Below, in pieces: positions 52,096-60,039 of a DNA stretch of 64,000 bases (position 1 is the first letter of the stretch; every line of letters begins with the position of its first letter). Below the pieces are notes generated by a model that was not told the DNA's origin, made no database searches, and was given only the letters and a program-made list of their open reading frames with translations. Both the position numbers and the translations under genes were made by a program. Source of the stretch: Streptomyces sp. NRRL F-5135 (GTDB lineage: Bacteria > Actinomycetota > Actinomycetes > Streptomycetales > Streptomycetaceae); assembly GCF_000719775.1 (NCBI RefSeq), contig NZ_JOHR01000025.1, positions 49,785-113,784 on the forward strand. Reading direction: 5' to 3'.

Positions 52096-53057
52096 ACGTC
52101 CTGATCTGGCATGTGCACGGCTCATGGCTCACCGCGTTCGTCCAGGGGCCGCACACCTGTCTCGTCCCGGTCCTCCCCGGCCGGGGGCCCGACGGTCTCG
52201 GACGCGCCAGGACCTGGGACTGGCCCGCCTCCGTGCGGGAGGTCGCTCCCGGCGAGCTGCGCGGCCACGACATCGACGTGATGGTGCTGCAACGGCCCCA
52301 CGAACTGGGCCTCGCCGAGGAGTGGAGCGGGCGCCGGCCCGGCCGGGACGTGCCGGCCGTCTACGTCGAGCACAACAGCCCGCACGGCACCCCGGAGGGC
52401 ACCCGGCACCCGCTGGCCGACCGCGACGACATCCCGATCGTCCACGTCACCCACTTCAACCGCCTGATGTGGGACAACGGCCGGGCCCCCACGGCCGTGA
52501 TCGAACACGGCGTCATCGATCCGGGCGCCCTGTGGACGGGGGCGGAACCACGGGCGGCGGTCGTGGTCAACGAGCCGTTGCGGCGCGGCCGTACCACCGG
52601 CACCGACCTGCTCGAACGGTTCGCGGGCACCGCCGCGCTGGACGTCTTCGGCATGGGCACCGAGGGACTCGCCGCGCACCTGGGGCTCTCTCGCGACCGA
52701 TGCCGCACGCGTGACCTGCCGCAGGCCGAACTGCACCGGGCCATGGCCCGGTGCAGGCTGTATCTGCACCCGGTCCGCTGGACGTCGCTCGGCCTGTCGC
52801 TGCTGGAGGCGATGTTCCTGGGCATGCCCGTGGTCGCGCTGGCCACCACCGAGGTCGTCGAGGCCGTGCCGCCGGGGGCGGGGGTGGTCTCCAACCGGCT
52901 CGACGTCCTGGAGGAGGCGGTGCGCGGCTTCCTCAAGGACGAGGAGCACGCCAGGCGGACCGGCGAGCGGGCCCGGGCCGCCGCGCGGGCCCGGTACGGG
53001 GTGAACCGATTCCTGGACGACTGGGAACACCTGATGAGGGATGAGGTCACGCGATGA
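52092..53057 (+). CDS. Family 4-like glycosyltransferase
   Basis: 321 residues. NVLIWHVHGSWLTAFVQGPH opens a GT-B fold and PIVHVTHFNRLMWDNGRAPT is the typical linker. AELHRAMARCRLYLHPVRWT and SLGLSLLEAMFLGMPVVALA form the C-terminal donor site (E-x7-E-like). GTG at 52092 overlaps the GT9 stop (GTGA). Its frame is the same as the uncorrected gmhB frame, so automatic annotation may merge the two into one 887-residue protein that spans the GT9 gene. Confidence 0.85.
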   Translation: MNVLIWHVHGSWLTAFVQGPHTCLVPVLPGRGPDGLGRARTWDWPASVREVAPGELRGHDIDVMVLQRPHELGLAEEWSGRRPGRDVPAVYVEHNSPHGTPEGTRHPLADRDDIPIVHVTHFNRLMWDNGRAPTAVIEHGVIDPGALWTGAEPRAAVVVNEPLRRGRTTGTDLLERFAGTAALDVFGMGTEGLAAHLGLSRDRCRTRDLPQAELHRAMARCRLYLHPVRWTSLGLSLLEAMFLGMPVVALATTEVVEAVPPGAGVVSNRLDVLEEAVRGFLKDEEHARRTGERARAAARARYGVNRFLDDWEHLMRDEVTR

Positions 53058-54307
53058 AGCACGCGGAACACGTCCAGGGGCGCGTCGCCATGGTCTCCGA
53101 ACACGCCGGTCCGCTGGCAGCCCTGGGCGGGCCCGACGCCGGCGGACAGAACGTCTACGTGGCGCAGCTGGCCCGTCAACTGGCCCGCAGGGGTCATGAG
53201 GTCACCGTCTACACCCGGCGGGACAGCCCCGACCCGCCCGACCTGGTGACGACACCCGACGGGGTGCGTGTCGTCCACGTTCCCGCCGGGCCGCCCGGCT
53301 TCGTGCCGAAGGACCGGCTGCTCTGCCACATGCCGGAGTTCGGCGCGTTTCTCGCCCGCGCCTGGCGCGCCGCCCCGCCGCACGTCGTGCACGCGCACTT
53401 CTGGATGTCCGGCCTCGCCGCTCTCGACGGCGTCCGGGGCCTCGGGGTGCCGGTGGTGCAGACGTACCACGCGCTGGGCACGGTGAAGAGGCGTCATCAG
53501 GGGGCTGACGACACCAGCCCGCCCGAGCGCGTCGGCATCGAGGCGAGGATCGGCCGCGAGTGCGCGCGGGTCCTGGCCACCTGCGCGGAGGAGGCGGCGG
53601 AACTGGCCGCGATGGGCGTGGGGCGCGACCGGGTCTCGATCGTGCCGTGCGGTGTGGACCCCGCCCACTTCGCACCCGTACCGGGCACCGCCCGCTCCCC
53701 CGGGCGCCCGGGAGCTCCGCGGCGTCTGCTGGCCGTCGGCCGGCTCGTCCCGCGCAAAGGCTTCGACCGCGCCGTCCGCGCCCTGGCCGAGGTGCCGGAC
53801 GCCGAACTGCTCATCGCCGGCGGGCCCGCGCCCGGTGACCCGCTGCTGGCCGACCCGGAGGCGGAGCGGCTGCGGAAGACGGCCGCCGAGTACGGCGTCG
53901 CGGACCGGGTGCGGCTGCTGGGCGGTGTGCCGCACGCCGATATGCCCCGCCTGATGTCCGGTGCCGACCTCGTGCTCTCGCTCCCGTACTACGAGCCGTT
54001 CGGCATCGTCCCGATCGAGGCGATGGCGTGCCGCACGCCGGTGGTCGCCACCGCCGTCGGCGGGCATCTCGACACGGTCGTGGACGGGGTGACGGGCGCG
54101 CTGGTGGACCCGGACGACGGTGGCTCCGGCCTGGGCGCCGTCGTCCGCGCGCTGCTGGACGACCCGGACCGGCTGGAGCGGTACGGAGCCGCCGGCCGGA
54201 GGAGGGCCCTCGCCCTCTACACCTGGGACCGGGTGGCCGACGGAGTGGAACGGGTGTACCGCGAACTCGCTCCCGTCTTCTCCCCCCTCCCGGGAGGTGC
54301 CCGATGA
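53054..54307 (+). CDS. Family 4 glycosyltransferase
   Basis: 417 residues. VAMVSEHAGPLAALGGPDAG and GQNVYVAQLARQLARRGHEV are the N-terminal motifs of sucrose-synthase/phosphoribosyl-type GT4 enzymes. RRLLAVGRLVPRKGFDRAVR starts the donor domain and LPYYEPFGIVPIEAMACRTP contains the E-x7-E pair. The ATG overlaps the preceding stop (ATGA). A retaining transferase of unknown sugar, likely part of the chain-assembling set. Confidence 0.9.
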   Translation: MKHAEHVQGRVAMVSEHAGPLAALGGPDAGGQNVYVAQLARQLARRGHEVTVYTRRDSPDPPDLVTTPDGVRVVHVPAGPPGFVPKDRLLCHMPEFGAFLARAWRAAPPHVVHAHFWMSGLAALDGVRGLGVPVVQTYHALGTVKRRHQGADDTSPPERVGIEARIGRECARVLATCAEEAAELAAMGVGRDRVSIVPCGVDPAHFAPVPGTARSPGRPGAPRRLLAVGRLVPRKGFDRAVRALAEVPDAELLIAGGPAPGDPLLADPEAERLRKTAAEYGVADRVRLLGGVPHADMPRLMSGADLVLSLPYYEPFGIVPIEAMACRTPVVATAVGGHLDTVVDGVTGALVDPDDGGSGLGAVVRALLDDPDRLERYGAAGRRRALALYTWDRVADGVERVYRELAPVFSPLPGGAR

Positions 54308-55068
54308 CACTCCTCTCCCCCGGACGATGCCGCGACGGCTCCCCCGACCGGCACTGCGACGACCTGACGGCGGCCCTCGTCGGATTCCGCGAGTCCGCCC
54401 CGGTGCTCCAGGACTGGGGTACGCGGCTGGCCGGCTCGCTGGGCGCGGGCGCCCGGCTGCTGGTCGCGGGCAACGGCGGCAGCGCGGCCCAGGCGCAGCA
54501 CCTGACGGCCGAACTGGTGGGGCGTTACCGCGACGACCGGCCACCGTTCTCGGCGCTGGCGCTGCACGCCGACACCTCGTCCACCACGGCCATCGCCAAC
54601 GACTACGGCGTGCACGAGGTGTTCGCCCGGCAGGTGTGCGCGCACGGCCGGCCCGGAGACGTGCTGATGCTGCTGTCCACCAGCGGCGCGAGCGCCAATC
54701 TGCTGACCGCGGCCACACAGGCCCGCCGGATCGGCATGGCGGTCTGGTCCCTGACCGGGCCGCCGCCCAACCCGCTGGAGGCGATCAGCGACCGGGCGCT
54801 GTGCGTACGGGCCCCGGCCGCCGCCACGGTGCAGGAACTCCACCTGGTGGCCGTGCACGTGCTCTGCGAGGCGTTCGACCAGGCGGTGGCGGCGGGCTCG
54901 GCGGGACGGTCGGCGGCGGATACGGCGCGGGACGCGGCGGACGACGGAGTGGGGCGCGCGGTGGGAGACGGGACCGGGCAGCCGGGCGCGGTGAGCGACC
55001 GAGTGGGTCACACGGCGGGCGACGGGGCCGTGAACGGCGCACCGGTGAGGGAGAGGGACGGCACATGA
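54304..55068 (+). CDS. gmhA: Sedoheptulose 7-phosphate isomerase (SIS domain)
   Basis: 254 residues, first step of heptose formation: sedoheptulose 7-phosphate to D-glycero-D-manno-heptose 7-phosphate. LLVAGNGGSAAQAQHLTAEL holds the phosphate loop (Ser60 region) and the catalytic Glu about residue 70. VLMLLSTSGASANLLTAATQ is the second phosphate loop and TVQELHLVAVHVLCEAFDQA the catalytic His helix. The conserved enzyme ends about residue 200. The remaining 55 residues are a Gly/Asp/Ala-rich tail without family similarity. ATG overlaps the GT4 stop. Confidence 0.92.
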   Translation: MTLLSPGRCRDGSPDRHCDDLTAALVGFRESAPVLQDWGTRLAGSLGAGARLLVAGNGGSAAQAQHLTAELVGRYRDDRPPFSALALHADTSSTTAIANDYGVHEVFARQVCAHGRPGDVLMLLSTSGASANLLTAATQARRIGMAVWSLTGPPPNPLEAISDRALCVRAPAAATVQELHLVAVHVLCEAFDQAVAAGSAGRSAADTARDAADDGVGRAVGDGTGQPGAVSDRVGHTAGDGAVNGAPVRERDGT

Positions 55069-56801
55069 GCGGGCTGACGCCTTTGGTGGTGGTCGGCGAC
55101 GCGCTGCTGGACCAAGATCTGGCCGGCCGGGCCGAACGGCTGGCGCCCGACGCACCCGTGCCGGTGGTCAGTCACCTCCAGCGCACGGCCCGGCCCGGCG
55201 GGGCCGCACTCGCCGCGTATCTGGCCGCCCTCGACGGCCGCGCGGTCACCCTCGTCACGGCGCTCGGCGACGGCCCGGCGGACGCCGAACTGCGCGCCCT
55301 GCTCGCCGGGCGCGTACGGCTGGTGGAGTTGCCGTTGGCCGGAAGCATGCCGGCCAAGACCCGGGTCATGGTCCAGGGCCGACCGCTGCTCAGGCTCGAC
55401 GACGGGGACGGCCGGGCGGCCGGGGCGACGCGGGAGGCCGAGGAGACGCTGGCCACCGCGCGCGCGGTCCTCGTCTCCGACTACGGGCGCGGCACCGCGG
55501 ACGTCCTGCGCGCGGCGCTCACCGCGGCCGCCGCGCGGGTGCCCGTCGTCTGGGACCCGCATCCGCGTGGCGGGCCGCCGGTGCGCGGGGCCCGGCTCGC
55601 CACCCCGTCCGCCTCGGAGGCCCGCTGGTTCGTCGCCGCGTGGCAGGGCACCAGGGGATACGAAGGCGGCGTACCGAAGAGGGATACCGGCGCCCGGGAC
55701 GAGGACGGCGGCGGGCCGGGTGCGGACCCCGGTCCGGGCCACGAGAACGGCACCTCGCCCGACGGCGCCCCCGCCGACGGCCCCCCGCCCGACGCGGCAC
55801 CGGACGCGGCCGAACCGGGCAGTGTCCCCGGGCCGAGTTCCGGGGCCGCTGCCGTGGACGGTGGACGTCGGCCCACCGGGACGGCCGGAGCGCCCGAAGG
55901 GCCCGGCGGGGAACTCGCCGTCGCGGCCCGGGACGCCCGTGCGCTGATCCGGGCCTGGGACGTCACCTCGGTCGTCGTCACACTCGGCCGGCACGGCGCC
56001 CTCCTCTCGCACGGCGAGGCCCCGCTCCTGGTACCCACGCCCTGGCGGGCGGAGGGTGACGCCTGCGGTGCCGGTGACCGCTTCGCCGCCACCGCCGCCG
56101 GGCTGCTGGCGGACGAGGCGCTTCCCGAGGACGCCGTCCAGGGGGCCGTGCACGCCGCCACGCGCTACGTGGCGGACGGCGGCGCGCACGGCCTGACGGC
56201 AGGTCTCGCCCCGGCCGGCGCCCCGGAAGCCGGAGCCGGGCCCGCCGGACCCGCCGGGCCCACGGGCGTCACCGGGCGGCCCGTCGCCGTCCGGGAGACG
56301 GACGCGGCCGGACTCGCATCCCGGGTGCGTGCGGCGGGCGGCACCGTCGTCGCGGCGGGCGGCTGCTTCGACCTGCTGCACGCGGGCCATGTCGCGCTCC
56401 TCGAAGCCGCCCGGCGCACCGGCGACTGCCTGCTCGTGTGCGTCAACTCCGACGCCTCCGTGCGGCGGCGCAAGGGCGGTGGCCGTCCCCTGGTCCCGGC
56501 GGCCGACCGGGTGCGGATCCTGCGGGCGCTGGAGTGTGTCGACGCCGTGGCCGTCTTCGACGACGACACTCCGGAGCGGCTGCTGGCCGAACTCCGCCCG
56601 CACATCTGGGTCAAGGGCGGCGACTACGCCCTGGCCGAGCTGCCCGAGGCGGCCCTGGTGGAGAGCTGGGGAGGCCAGGTGGTGTTGCTGCCGTACCTGG
56701 ACGGCCGCTCCACCACGGCACTGGCGCGGCGGGCGGCCGGGCGACGGGACGCCGCGTCCGCGGGCGTTCCCGGCACCTCGCCCGCGAGCGTGCGGAGGTG
56801 A
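55065..56801 (+). CDS. hldE: Bifunctional heptose 7-phosphate kinase / heptose 1-phosphate adenylyltransferase
   Basis: 578 residues. The N-terminal PfkB-like kinase has VVVGDALLDQDLAGRAERLA and PVVWDPHPRG, and ends with CGAGDRFAATAAGLLADEAL (catalytic Asp338). A disordered insertion of about 83 residues (198-281), rich in Gly, Pro and Asp, interrupts it. The C-terminal adenylyltransferase (from about residue 425) has VVAAGGCFDLLHAGHVALLE with the HxGH motif (His439, His442), VNSDASVRRRKGGGRPLVPA and RPHIWVKGGDYALAELPEAA. Together they make ADP-heptose after GmhB acts. The length exceeds the 475 or so of E. coli HldE because of the insertion and linker. Confidence 0.92.
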   Translation: MSGLTPLVVVGDALLDQDLAGRAERLAPDAPVPVVSHLQRTARPGGAALAAYLAALDGRAVTLVTALGDGPADAELRALLAGRVRLVELPLAGSMPAKTRVMVQGRPLLRLDDGDGRAAGATREAEETLATARAVLVSDYGRGTADVLRAALTAAAARVPVVWDPHPRGGPPVRGARLATPSASEARWFVAAWQGTRGYEGGVPKRDTGARDEDGGGPGADPGPGHENGTSPDGAPADGPPPDAAPDAAEPGSVPGPSSGAAAVDGGRRPTGTAGAPEGPGGELAVAARDARALIRAWDVTSVVVTLGRHGALLSHGEAPLLVPTPWRAEGDACGAGDRFAATAAGLLADEALPEDAVQGAVHAATRYVADGGAHGLTAGLAPAGAPEAGAGPAGPAGPTGVTGRPVAVRETDAAGLASRVRAAGGTVVAAGGCFDLLHAGHVALLEAARRTGDCLLVCVNSDASVRRRKGGGRPLVPAADRVRILRALECVDAVAVFDDDTPERLLAELRPHIWVKGGDYALAELPEAALVESWGGQVVLLPYLDGRSTTALARRAAGRRDAASAGVPGTSPASVRR

Positions 56802-56805
56802 CGGG

Positions 56806-57891
56806 GTGTCCGGCCACGTGACATCGCGGCGACGGCCCCGTGTCCTGGTGCTGCGCGCACTCGGACTCGGGGACCTGCTCGCCGGTGTCCCCGCCCTGCG
56901 CGGGGTGCGCCGCGCCTTCCCCGGGCATGAGATCGTGCTCGCCGCGCCCGCCTCCCTGTACGACGCGGCCCGGGCGACCGGTGCCGTGGACTCGCTCCTG
57001 CCGACCCGGGCGTCCGGCCGTGCCGTCCCCTCGTTGCGACACTGGACCGGCGATCCGCCGGAGGTCGCCGTCGACCTGCACGGCAACGGCCCGGAGAGCC
57101 GGGACGCGCTCGCCGAACTGCGGCCCGGCCGGCTCCTGGCGTTCGCGGCCCCGGGTGAACGGGGGGAGCCACCGCCCGAGTGGCGGGCCGACGAGCACGA
57201 GCGTGACCGCTGGTGCCGCTTCCTGCGGGCGTACGGGATCCCGGCGGACCCCGCCGACCTGCGACTCGCTCCCCCGCTCCGCCCGTCGGCCGCGGCCGGA
57301 GCCGTCGTGGTGCACCCCGGAGCCGACTCCGCCGCCCGCAGATGGCCCGCGGACCGGTACGCGGAGGTCGTCGCCGGCCTCGTCGCGACGGGGGTACGGA
57401 CCGTCCTGACCGGCGGCCCGGGCGAGGACGGCCTGCTGGCCGGTATCGCGGACAGCGCGGGGCTCGACCGCTGCGACGTCCGGTGCGGTGGCCTGCCCTT
57501 CGAGGAGTTCTCGGCCCTGATCGCCCGGGCCGCCGTCTTCGTCAGCGGGGACACCGGGCCCGCGCATCTGGCCGTCGCGCTGGGGACTTCGTCGGTGACG
57601 CTCTTCGGCCCGGTGCCGCCGCGCCTGTGGGGTCCGCCGCCGGACGAGCGGCATGTCGCCCTGTGGCATCCGGGCCCGCCCGGCGATCCGCACGCCACCG
57701 TCCCCGATCCTCTGCTGTCGCGTATCCGGGCCGCCGAGGTCCACGCCGCCGTGAGCCGGCTGCTGGACCACCGCGCGGGACAGGGCGGCACACCCCGACA
57801 CGGTGCGTCCGGAGGCGGTACGTCCGGAGGCGGTACGTCCCACACCCGAACAGTGCCTGGTGCGGCGGAGGTCCTCGGCCATGTCCGCTGA
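56806..57891 (+). CDS. GT9 heptosyltransferase-like glycosyltransferase (second)
   Basis: 361 residues. RPRVLVLRALGLGDLLAGVP is the N-terminal loop (LGLGD), AVVVHPGADSAARRWPADRY the donor loop and VFVSGDTGPAHLAVALGTSS the C-terminal motif. The GTG at 56806 has CGGAGG upstream and starts four bases after hldE. The last 35 residues contain a small Gly/Thr/Ser repeat (GGGTSGGGTSHTRT), from the GGAGGCGGTACGTCC repeat about 57810-57840. Confidence 0.9.
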   Translation: MSGHVTSRRRPRVLVLRALGLGDLLAGVPALRGVRRAFPGHEIVLAAPASLYDAARATGAVDSLLPTRASGRAVPSLRHWTGDPPEVAVDLHGNGPESRDALAELRPGRLLAFAAPGERGEPPPEWRADEHERDRWCRFLRAYGIPADPADLRLAPPLRPSAAAGAVVVHPGADSAARRWPADRYAEVVAGLVATGVRTVLTGGPGEDGLLAGIADSAGLDRCDVRCGGLPFEEFSALIARAAVFVSGDTGPAHLAVALGTSSVTLFGPVPPRLWGPPPDERHVALWHPGPPGDPHATVPDPLLSRIRAAEVHAAVSRLLDHRAGQGGTPRHGASGGGTSGGGTSHTRTVPGAAEVLGHVR

Positions 57892-58951
57892 TCGGTCCGA
57901 GCCCGCCGCTCGTACCACCCCCGCCGGCTCCGCCGGCCCCACCGGATCTCCCGGGCCTGCCGCGCCCGCCGGTTCCACCGAGCCCACCGACTCCCTGCCC
58001 GCGTGTGAGGCACGGTCCGGCGTCGGCGCCGGAGCCACGCCCGAGCCGGACGGACGGGTCACCGTCGCCGTGATCACCCGGGACCGCCGGGCAAGCCTGC
58101 TGCGGACGCTCGACCGACTGGCCGCCCTGCCCGAACGGCCGGCGGTCGTCGTCGTCGACAACGGCTCCACCGACGCCACCTCCGCCGCGGCACGCGCCCA
58201 TCCGGTGGGCGCGCGAGCCCTGTGCCCCGGGCGCAACACCGGTGCGCTGGGCCGCAATCTCGCCGTCCGGCAGGCCATCACCCCCTACGTCGCCTTCAGT
58301 GACGACGACTCGTGGTGGGCACCCGGCGCGCTCGCGACCGCGGCCGACCTCTTCGACGCTCACCCCCGTCTCGGGCTGCTGGCGGCCCGCACCCTGGTCG
58401 GTCCCGAGCGGTTGGACGATCCACTGAACGCGGTGCTGGCCGACTCGCCCCTGCCGCCCGAGCCCGATCTGCCCGGCCGTCCGGTCCTCGGGTTCCTGGG
58501 CTGCGCCGCGGTGGTCCGCCGCCGCGCCTTCCTCGGCGTGGGCGGCTACCACCGGCTGCTCTTCTTCGGGGCCGAGGAGACACTGCTGGCCTACGACCTC
58601 GCGGCGGCCGACTGGGGCCTGGCGTACGTACCGGCGCTGATCGCCCATCACCACCCGGCAGCGGGCCACCGCCCGGGCCGGACGTCCGTCGTACGGCGCA
58701 ACGCGCTGCTCACCGACTGGCTCCGGCGGCCCCTGCCCGTGGCCCTGCGCCACACGGCGCGCCTCGCCGCCGAGGCGGCGCACGCGGAGCCCGCAGCCGC
58801 GGCGGCGCTGCGCGGCGCGCTGGCGCGGCTCCCGGCGGCGCTGGCCCGGCGAAGGCCGCTCCCGCCCCGAGTGGAGCACTCGGTCCGGCTGCTGGAGGCC
58901 GGCCGTCGGACAACGGTGAAGGGGTCACGTGCGACGGGATACGAGGCATGA
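57881..58951 (+). CDS. Family 2 glycosyltransferase
   Basis: 356 residues. The first 55 are a Pro/Ala/Thr-rich stretch. RVTVAVITRDRRASLLRTLD begins the GT-A fold, VVVVDNGSTDATSAAARAHP is the nucleotide-binding part and TPYVAFSDDDSWWAPGALAT has the DxD motif. GYHRLLFFGAEETLLAYDLA carries the acceptor-side EE. The ATG overlaps the end of the GT9 gene by 11 bases. It is a close relative in layout of the following gene. Confidence 0.9.
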   Translation: MSADRSEPAARTTPAGSAGPTGSPGPAAPAGSTEPTDSLPACEARSGVGAGATPEPDGRVTVAVITRDRRASLLRTLDRLAALPERPAVVVVDNGSTDATSAAARAHPVGARALCPGRNTGALGRNLAVRQAITPYVAFSDDDSWWAPGALATAADLFDAHPRLGLLAARTLVGPERLDDPLNAVLADSPLPPEPDLPGRPVLGFLGCAAVVRRRAFLGVGGYHRLLFFGAEETLLAYDLAAADWGLAYVPALIAHHHPAAGHRPGRTSVVRRNALLTDWLRRPLPVALRHTARLAAEAAHAEPAAAAALRGALARLPAALARRRPLPPRVEHSVRLLEAGRRTTVKGSRATGYEA

Positions 58952-58975
58952 GGGAGAAGGCGTGAGGGGCCGAGG

Positions 58976-60001
58976 ATGAAGGGCAGGGCGCGCCGCGCCG
59001 ACACGGCCGCACCCCTCGCGGGCGCGGCTGCCGTACGCACGACCGCCCGCGCCCCGCACCCGTACCCGTCGTCACCCGGGTCCGGTCCGGCGCCCGGCGG
59101 CGACGGGCCGGACGACCGGGTCACCGTCGTGGTCATCACCCATGACCGCCGCCCCGAGGTGCTCCGAACGCTGAGCGCCCTGCGCGACCTCCCGGAGCGC
59201 CCGCACGTGATCGTCACGGACAACGCCTCCGGGGACGGCACCGCGGCGGCCGTCGCCCGCGACTTCCCCGAGGTCGAACTGCTCAGGGCCGCCCTGAACC
59301 TCGGCGCGGTCGGCCGCAATCTCGCCGTGGGCCGCGTCCGAACCCCGTACGTGGCCTTCTGCGACGACGACACCCGTTGGGAGCCGGGTTCGCTGCGGCT
59401 GGCCGCCGACCTCCTCGACCGGCGCCCCGCACTGGCCGCCGTCACCGCGCGCATCGTCGTCCAGCCGTCCGGGGAGGAGGACCCGGTCGTCGCGGAGTTG
59501 CGCGACTCGCCGCTGTCCGGCCCGGCCTGGCTGCCGGGACCGGCGCTCGGTTCGTTCCTCGCGGCGGCGACGGTGATGCGTACGGACGCCTTCGTCGAAG
59601 CGGGCGGGTTCCACCCCGGACTCTGGCTCGGTGGCGAGGAGGAACTGCTGGCCACCGACCTCCAGCGGCGGGGGTGGTGGCTGAGCTATGTGCCGGGGCT
59701 GACGATCCACCACCACGCCTCCACCGTCCGGGACAGCACGGCGCGGCGCGTCCTGGGGCTGCGCAACACCCTGTGGTTCACGTGGCTGCGCCGTCCCCTC
59801 GTACCGGCCCTGCGCCGCACCTGTCATCTGTCGCGGACGGTCCCCCGGGACCTGGCGTCGGCGCGGGCGTTCGGCCGGGCGCTGGCGGGCCTGCCGTGGG
59901 TGCTCAGGCAGCGGGACCCCGTCCCGCCGTGGCTCGAGGCCCGACTGGCACTCCTGGAGCGGTCGCGGCGCACGTCCACGGCGCGCAAATACGTGGGATG
60001 A
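58976..60001 (+). CDS. Family 2 glycosyltransferase
   Basis: 341 residues. RVTVVVITHDRRPEVLRTLS and VIVTDNASGDGTAAAVARDF start the catalytic domain, RTPYVAFCDDDTRWEPGSLR contains the DxD motif and GFHPGLWLGGEEELLATDLQ the EE pair. Similarity to the preceding gene is clear throughout (LGAVGRNLAVGR against TGALGRNLAVRQ), so the pair arose by duplication. It is the last gene of the cluster, convergent with the cytochrome b gene 38 bases away. Confidence 0.9.
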   Translation: MKGRARRADTAAPLAGAAAVRTTARAPHPYPSSPGSGPAPGGDGPDDRVTVVVITHDRRPEVLRTLSALRDLPERPHVIVTDNASGDGTAAAVARDFPEVELLRAALNLGAVGRNLAVGRVRTPYVAFCDDDTRWEPGSLRLAADLLDRRPALAAVTARIVVQPSGEEDPVVAELRDSPLSGPAWLPGPALGSFLAAATVMRTDAFVEAGGFHPGLWLGGEEELLATDLQRRGWWLSYVPGLTIHHHASTVRDSTARRVLGLRNTLWFTWLRRPLVPALRRTCHLSRTVPRDLASARAFGRALAGLPWVLRQRDPVPPWLEARLALLERSRRTSTARKYVG

Positions 60002-60039
60002 CCTGCGGGTCCCGCCGCCACCCCGCCTGCTCCGCCCCG

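Noticed and set aside
50394..53057. A genuine 887-residue phosphatase-glycosyltransferase fusion
   Set aside because: The middle third has no domain similarity and is antiphase to a complete GT9 gene whose start overlaps a stop fitting the shifted gmhB frame. A frameshift is the simpler explanation.
55008..58013. A 1001-codon minus-strand open frame opposite hldE and GT9
   Set aside because: Antisense of well-supported coupled genes, with low-complexity composition and no family motif.
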